Of a stretch of 64,000 nucleotides of DNA, positions 59,818 to 64,000 are shown piece by piece. The notes beneath the pieces are model-generated. The model had not been told where the DNA came from. It did not search any database and saw only the letters and a list, made by a program, of their open reading frames with translations. The first letter of the stretch is position 1; every line of letters begins with the position of its first letter. A program made the translations under genes and the position numbers. Origin of the DNA: Flaviflexus huanghaiensis (GTDB taxonomy: Bacteria; Actinomycetota; Actinomycetes; Actinomycetales; Actinomycetaceae); contig NZ_JACFAK010000003.1 of NCBI RefSeq assembly GCF_014118685.1, forward strand, positions 140,725 through 204,724, given 5' to 3'.

Positions 59818-61233
59818 ATGGCCATCCTCGCACTCGACCAGGGAACGTCCGGCTCGAAAGCCATCGTCGTCGATGACGATGGCATTCACGCGATTGTTGA
59901 AAAGCCGGTGACACTCACGCACCCGTCGCCAGATGCTGTCGAACAGGATCCGGAAGAACTCTACCGCTCGGTCGTCGACGCGGGACGGGAAGCCATGGCC
60001 CAAGCGGGGAAGCCAATTGAGGGTGTTGCTCTGGCGAACGTCGGCGAGACCGTTCTCGCGTGGGACCCGGAGACCGGTGAGCCTCTCACCCCTTGCATCA
60101 ACTGGATGGACAAGCGTTCTCAGGGGATTGTCGATCGGCTTGCCGACAAGAAGGACCGCATTCACGAGCTGACAGCGCTTGTTCTCGACACCTATTTTGC
60201 GGCACCAAAGCTCGCATGGGTCCGAGAAAATCTCACACGAGAGGGCGTCGTGACGATGACGGACGCGTGGCTGGCCTACCGGCTCACGGGCGAGTTCGTC
60301 TCCGACACGTCGACAGCGTCCCGTTCGCTTCTCCTCGATATCGACACGGTCGAATGGAGCGATGAGCTTCGCGAGATATTTGGGCTGCAGGATGAGCCGA
60401 TGCCGCGCCTCGTCGGGTCAGATGCAATTGTTGGGATGACGAATGTGTTTGGCGGGGAGATTCCCGTCGGCGGACTCATGGTCGATCAGCAGGCTGCGCT
60501 ACTCGCCGAGAGTTGCCTGGAGCGAGGAGACAGCAAATGCACGTACGGGTCCGGCGCGTTCCTCTTCGTCAACACCGGCAGTGACGCCCACCGGTTCGAC
60601 ACCGGCCTAACGACATCAGTTGCATGGACACTGCGTGGCCAGACGTCGTATTGCGTCGACGGACAGGTGTACACGGCGGCGACCGCGGTGCGATGGATGA
60701 AGGACATGGGCATCATCTCCGACGCGAAGGAGCTCGACGAGATCGCGGCAGACAATTCGGGCGGCGTTCTGTGCGGGCCGTCCTTCGCGGGGCTCGCAGC
60801 GCCGTGGTGGCGCTCTGACGCCGGTGCTTTTCTCACGGGAATGAGACTGTCGACCGGCCGCGCCGAAGTCACTCGCGCTGTCCTCGAGGGTATCAGCGCA
60901 CAGGTGGCCGAACTTGCCGCTCTTATCGCTGATGAGGGTAGCGCCCCCATCGCCAGACTCAAGGTGGACGGCGGGCTGACGAAGTCGAAGGTGCTCATGC
61001 AAATCCAATCCGACCTGCTCCAGGTGCCGATCGACACCTACCCTTCGGCTCATGCGACTGCACTCGGTGTAGCGGCAGCGATGAGACTCGCACTCAACCC
61101 GGATATGACGGTCGAGGAAGCACCGTACGCGTGGGAGCCAGAAGCGACGTACGAGCCGTCAATCTCCGCCGAGGACGCCCTCGAGTTCCGCAGGCGCTGG
61201 GTGGCGGCAGTCGAAGCGAACCTTGACCTTTAA
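59818..61233 (+). CDS. glpK: FGGY-family kinase, glycerol kinase-like
   Basis: 471 residues (E. coli GlpK has 502). The ATP-site motif is ALDQGTSGSKAIV, followed by YFAAPKLAW (Y126), VDQQAALLAE, TYGSGAFLFVNTG and LKVDGGLTKSKVLMQ. It phosphorylates glycerol or a related polyol for the next two genes. The glycerol-binding NQRETT motif of GlpK reads NVGETV (74-79), so the Arg that contacts glycerol is Gly76; substrate specificity may be different. The ATG at 59818 gives the family N-terminus. The symbol is by context. Confidence 0.8.
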   Translation: MAILALDQGTSGSKAIVVDDDGIHAIVEKPVTLTHPSPDAVEQDPEELYRSVVDAGREAMAQAGKPIEGVALANVGETVLAWDPETGEPLTPCINWMDKRSQGIVDRLADKKDRIHELTALVLDTYFAAPKLAWVRENLTREGVVTMTDAWLAYRLTGEFVSDTSTASRSLLLDIDTVEWSDELREIFGLQDEPMPRLVGSDAIVGMTNVFGGEIPVGGLMVDQQAALLAESCLERGDSKCTYGSGAFLFVNTGSDAHRFDTGLTTSVAWTLRGQTSYCVDGQVYTAATAVRWMKDMGIISDAKELDEIAADNSGGVLCGPSFAGLAAPWWRSDAGAFLTGMRLSTGRAEVTRAVLEGISAQVAELAALIADEGSAPIARLKVDGGLTKSKVLMQIQSDLLQVPIDTYPSAHATALGVAAAMRLALNPDMTVEEAPYAWEPEATYEPSISAEDALEFRRRWVAAVEANLDL

Positions 61234-61249
61234 GACGAAGGAGTCCGCG

Positions 61250-62629
61250 ATGAAAGCGAAGAAGATTTATGACTTTGCGGTAGTCGGAGCCGGAGTCATC
61301 GGCTCCGCGGTCGCCCGCGACCTCGCGGCGACAGGGACCGTCGCTCTTCTCGACGTTCGAGAGGATGTGTGTGAGGGGACGTCGAAGGCAAACACGGCGA
61401 TTCTGCACACCGGTTTCGACGCCTCACCGGGCACCCTCGAGGCCGACCTCGTCCGCGAAGGTTTTTTTCTGACGCAGGACTACTGTGAGCAGACGGGCGT
61501 TGCTGTGAAGCGTTGTGGCGCCGTGCTTGTCGCCTGGGATGAGGAAGAAGAGGCGACACTCGCCTCTCTTCAGGAGAAGGCTGTCAAGAACGGATATGTG
61601 GCGTCGGAAATTATCGACGCCGAGCAGGTTTATGACATGCTCCCGCACCTGGGCGTGGGGGTCCGTGGCGGCTTGACCGTGCCGGATGAGTCAATCATCG
61701 ATGCGTGGTCGTTGCCGCTCGCGTTCGCGACCGAGGCGGTGACAAGGGGAGCAGACCTCCTCCTCGAGCACGAGGTCACTGCCGTGACAGTTCGCGAGGA
61801 CACAACGATTCTCGGGACGAACCGGGGCGATATTGAGGCTCGGTGGGTCATCAACGCCGCTGGACTCGGCGGCGACATTCTCGATCAGCGGTTCGGGTAC
61901 GACAGGATCCATATCCATCCACGCAAGGGCGAGCTCTTCGTCTACGACAAGCTGTCCGCTGAGCTTGTCGACAAGATCGTTCTCGCCGTCCCGTCAACGA
62001 AAGGCAAGGGCGTCCTCGTCAGCCCGACCGTCTACGGCAACGTCATGCTCGGCCCCACCGCTGACGATGGGACGGACCGGCTCGACACGTCGACGACAGA
62101 GGACGGTTTTGACTTTCTTATGCAGAAGGGTGCCCACATCTTTCCTCAGTTACTCGAGGAAGAGGTGACAAGCTCGTACGCGGGGTTGAGGGCGGCCCAC
62201 GATCTCGCCGACTATCTCATCGAGGTGGATGCGGCTCAGCGGTACCTCATTGCTGCCGGGATCCGCTCGACCGGACTGACATCCGCGATGGCGGTCAGCA
62301 GATACGTCATGAACATGCTCGCCGGCCAAGGATTGGAACTGAGCGAACGCGAGGGGCTTCCGGATCCGCCGACCATGCCGCCGCTGGGCGAACATCAGGT
62401 ACGACCGTTCGCGAACGAGGAACTTATCGACTCTGATCCCGCTTACGGGGAGATCATCTGCTTCTGCGAACGGGTGACGCGAGGCGAGATCAGAGACGCC
62501 ATGAACTCGACGATTCCACCGACAACGATCAACGGTCTGCGACGACGGACGAGAGCGATGAACGGGCGGTGCCAGGGCTTTTTCTGCGGCGCAGAGATCA
62601 CCGCGCAGTTCAAGGAACGAGGAATGTGA
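61250..62629 (+). CDS. Anaerobic-type glycerol-3-phosphate dehydrogenase-like FAD enzyme
   Basis: 459 residues. FAD Rossmann motif GAGVIGSAVARDLA (13-26), then ANTAILHTGFDASPGT, as in GlpA/LhgO. A C-terminal BFD-type [2Fe-2S] domain has four Cys (CFC...CQGFFC, last 60 residues). It oxidises sn-glycerol 3-phosphate or a similar 2-hydroxy compound. The ATG at 61250 has an AAGGAG ribosome binding site. In related operons the second FAD protein encoded next is an electron-transfer partner, as GlpB is for GlpA. Confidence 0.88.
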   Translation: MKAKKIYDFAVVGAGVIGSAVARDLAATGTVALLDVREDVCEGTSKANTAILHTGFDASPGTLEADLVREGFFLTQDYCEQTGVAVKRCGAVLVAWDEEEEATLASLQEKAVKNGYVASEIIDAEQVYDMLPHLGVGVRGGLTVPDESIIDAWSLPLAFATEAVTRGADLLLEHEVTAVTVREDTTILGTNRGDIEARWVINAAGLGGDILDQRFGYDRIHIHPRKGELFVYDKLSAELVDKIVLAVPSTKGKGVLVSPTVYGNVMLGPTADDGTDRLDTSTTEDGFDFLMQKGAHIFPQLLEEEVTSSYAGLRAAHDLADYLIEVDAAQRYLIAAGIRSTGLTSAMAVSRYVMNMLAGQGLELSEREGLPDPPTMPPLGEHQVRPFANEELIDSDPAYGEIICFCERVTRGEIRDAMNSTIPPTTINGLRRRTRAMNGRCQGFFCGAEITAQFKERGM

Positions 62630-62630
62630 T

Positions 62631-63872
62631 ATGAAAACTCTGACTCCTACTGTTCTCATCGTCGGGGCCGGACCCGCTGGCCTCGCGGCCGCCGCGGGCC
62701 TCGCCAGGACGGTCGATGTCCTCGTCGTCGAACGAGAATCAGAAGCCGGTGGTATCCCGCGCCACTCCAAGCATCTCGGTTACGGGATGAGAGATATGAC
62801 GCGGTTCATGTCCGGGCCTGCTTACGCCGCGATTCTCCTTGAGAAAGCGAAGCAGGCTGGCGCCGAGATCATGACTCACACCCAGGTGACAGAATTCCAA
62901 GCAGACGGAACGCTTGTTGTGACGAGCCCGCAGGGCCGGTTCGCGATCGCGCCCTCGGTCACGATCCTCGCAACAGGCGCTCGCGAACGCCCACGGATGG
63001 CGCGCCGCATTCCCGGAGACCGCCCCTCCGGAGTCCTCACAACAGGGCAACTCCAGAACATGGTTCACCTCCACGGGGAGAAGCTGCACGGCCGTGCCGT
63101 CATCGTCGGCGGTGAGCTTGTCTCCTGGTCGGCAGCCCTGACACTGAGGGAGGCTGGTGCGAAACCGGTCGCACTCATTTCCCACTACCCCAAGAGCGAG
63201 TCGTATCGAATCTTCCGCGGTCCCGGCCGGTTCCTCTTCGGCACTCGAGTCGTGACGAACTCGGCTGTCACTCGCGTTATCGGCAAGCGGACTGTCTCGG
63301 GCGTCGAAATCGAGAACAGCAGGACGGGGGAGCGGAGCGTGATCGACGCTGACATCGTTGTCTTCACCGGTGACTGGGTTCCCGACCATGAGCTCGCACG
63401 GATGGCGGGGTTGGACATGGATCCGGTGGCAAAATCCCCAATGGTCGACAGCGGTCTGCGCACCTCGAAACCCGGAGTCTTTGCGATCGGTAACCTGCTT
63501 CACCCGGTCGACACCGCCGACGTCGCGGCACTTGACGGCGAGCACGTTGTCGACCAGGTGCTCGCCTACCTCGGCGGGATCACCGAGCACCCCGCCGGAG
63601 TCGGCCTCACCGTCGATGCGCCGCTGCGCTGGGTGAGCCCGAACATTATCCGACCGCGCGATGTTCGCCCCGCGCGGGGCAAGCTCCTGTTCTGGACCGA
63701 TAAGTATGTGCCCCTGCCCGTCGTCGAGGTCCGTCAGGCGGGACGCCTCATCGGGTCGATAAGGATGATCTGGCCAGCCGCCCCGGGGCGCGTGTTCCGA
63801 GTGCCGGCGAGCATCCTCAATCGCGTCGACTACTCCGCAGGACCCGTGACTATCTCAATCCGGAACGCCTAG
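62631..63872 (+). CDS. FAD/NAD(P)-dependent oxidoreductase (GlpB/HcnB-like partner)
   Basis: 413 residues. FAD motif VGAGPAGLAAAAGLA (11-25), then RHSKHLGYG and the central ATGARERPR. A second nucleotide motif is AVIVGGELVSWSAALTLREAG, and the C-terminus has VFAIGNLLHPVDTADVAALDGEHV. The family occurs after glpA-like genes in many Gram-positive anaerobes, usually followed by a small DUF1667 zinc/iron protein. That third gene is absent here because an insertion sequence begins 1-2 nt after the stop. The ATG at 62631 directly follows the previous stop. Confidence 0.85.
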   Translation: MKTLTPTVLIVGAGPAGLAAAAGLARTVDVLVVERESEAGGIPRHSKHLGYGMRDMTRFMSGPAYAAILLEKAKQAGAEIMTHTQVTEFQADGTLVVTSPQGRFAIAPSVTILATGARERPRMARRIPGDRPSGVLTTGQLQNMVHLHGEKLHGRAVIVGGELVSWSAALTLREAGAKPVALISHYPKSESYRIFRGPGRFLFGTRVVTNSAVTRVIGKRTVSGVEIENSRTGERSVIDADIVVFTGDWVPDHELARMAGLDMDPVAKSPMVDSGLRTSKPGVFAIGNLLHPVDTADVAALDGEHVVDQVLAYLGGITEHPAGVGLTVDAPLRWVSPNIIRPRDVRPARGKLLFWTDKYVPLPVVEVRQAGRLIGSIRMIWPAAPGRVFRVPASILNRVDYSAGPVTISIRNA

Positions 63873-63925
63873 GTGTGATGTCCAGGGACGTTGTTATGGG
63901 AATCCTGTGTGATCTGTTGAAGGGC

Positions 63926-63987
63926 GAAGGCCTCCTGTTGTGAAGTGGAGCTGTCTAAGAAACCGCTTCACATACCAGGAGGCCTTC
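63926..63987 (+). repeat. Inverted repeat sequestering the transposase ribosome binding site
   Basis: GAAGGCCTCCTG (63926-63937) is fully complementary to CAGGAGGCCTTC (63976-63987). Inside it TGTGAAG (63939-63945) pairs with CTTCACA (63966-63972). The 3' arm contains the AGGAGG ribosome binding site and touches the ATG at 63988. Confidence 0.85.
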
Positions 63988-64000
63988 ATGGTCCACGCTA
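63988..64000 (+). CDS. Transposase, first four codons only (partial)
   Basis: ATG GTC CAC GCT then the window ends. MVHA is the common N-terminus of IS481-type transposases. An AGGAGG ribosome binding site lies 5 nt upstream. Confidence 0.55.

Larger units (their letters stand above)
63874..64000 (+). mobile_element. Left end of an insertion sequence, IS481-like (cut by window edge)
   Basis: A TGTGATGTCCAGGG end sequence at 63874, a 114-nt leader with a large hairpin and an ORF opening MVHA (63988) match the usual start of IS481-family elements in actinobacteria. The family call rests on four residues and the end sequence and needs the missing right part. The element starts directly after the oxidoreductase stop codon. 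Confidence 0.6.

Overview
The window is GC-rich chromosomal DNA of an actinobacterium. The mtrA-mtrB-lpqB locus, a TTG-started rpoB and rpoC, the order tRNA-Trp/secE/nusG/rplK/rplA, a long-form HPF, FprA and many GTG starts all point there. The synteny and the lack of mycolate/FAS-II genes between rpmG and murB suggest Actinomycetales close to Actinomycetaceae. That placement is inference; no rRNA is present to settle it.

Layout. (1) 0-7.1 kb: a conserved but poorly understood membrane/envelope locus (RDD protein, SpoIIM-like protein, DUF58, MoxR ATPase, DUF4350, DUF4129 and a Q/N-rich-tailed membrane protein). Five of these form a tightly overlapping minus-strand operon. (2) 7.2-12.9 kb: mtrA-mtrB-lpqB joined by GTGA overlaps, then comF and hpf. 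(3) 12.9-16.9 kb: fprA-lplA (1-nt overlap), htpX and yajQ. (4) 17.0-17.6 kb: tRNA-Tyr, -Thr, -Met and rpmG. (5) 17.7-28.6 kb: a mosaic of single genes, including two APH-fold kinases, cspA, a META-domain lipoprotein, a SixA-like phosphatase, murB, adenosine deaminase, an OatA-like acyltransferase and aspartate aminotransferase. (6) 28.8-37.1 kb: tRNA-Trp, secE, nusG, rplK and rplA. A 4.4-kb accessory block (membrane protein, and a PadR-controlled ABC exporter operon) follows, then the L10 leader with rplJ-rplL. (7) 37.6-41.4 kb: an SLC13 transporter, a soluble histidine kinase and a stand-alone receiver in one overlapping operon. (8) 41.9-53.9 kb: rpoB, rpoC, rpsL, rpsG, fusA, tuf. (9) 54.3-63.9 kb: a small membrane protein, an aldo/keto reductase, a SAM riboswitch with metN-metI-metQ, and a glp-like polyol operon (DeoR regulator, FGGY kinase, two FAD oxidoreductases). 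(10) From about 63.87 kb: the left end of an insertion sequence, cut by the window edge.

How the genes work together. Most of the window is core information processing: tRNAs, the transcription and elongation machinery, and ribosomal proteins with their L10 leader. Envelope maintenance is represented by MtrAB-LpqB, MurB, the acyltransferase and the MoxR/DUF58 block. Two regulated metabolic modules stand out: methionine uptake under a SAM riboswitch, and glycerol/polyol-phosphate oxidation under a DeoR repressor.

Regulatory architecture is the most notable theme. Several monocistronic genes have a TANNNT box 5-6 nt before the start codon and no Shine-Dalgarno sequence, as expected for leaderless mRNAs. 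The SAM aptamer appears to abut the metN ribosome binding site directly. The IS transposase start is preceded by a long hairpin that buries its ribosome binding site. I found no CRISPR array, phage, toxin-antitoxin pair or clearly new defence system. The best candidates for undescribed biology are the kinase with a degenerate receiver and a CRP-like domain, the N-terminally permuted lipoate ligase, and the MoxR/DUF58 locus.
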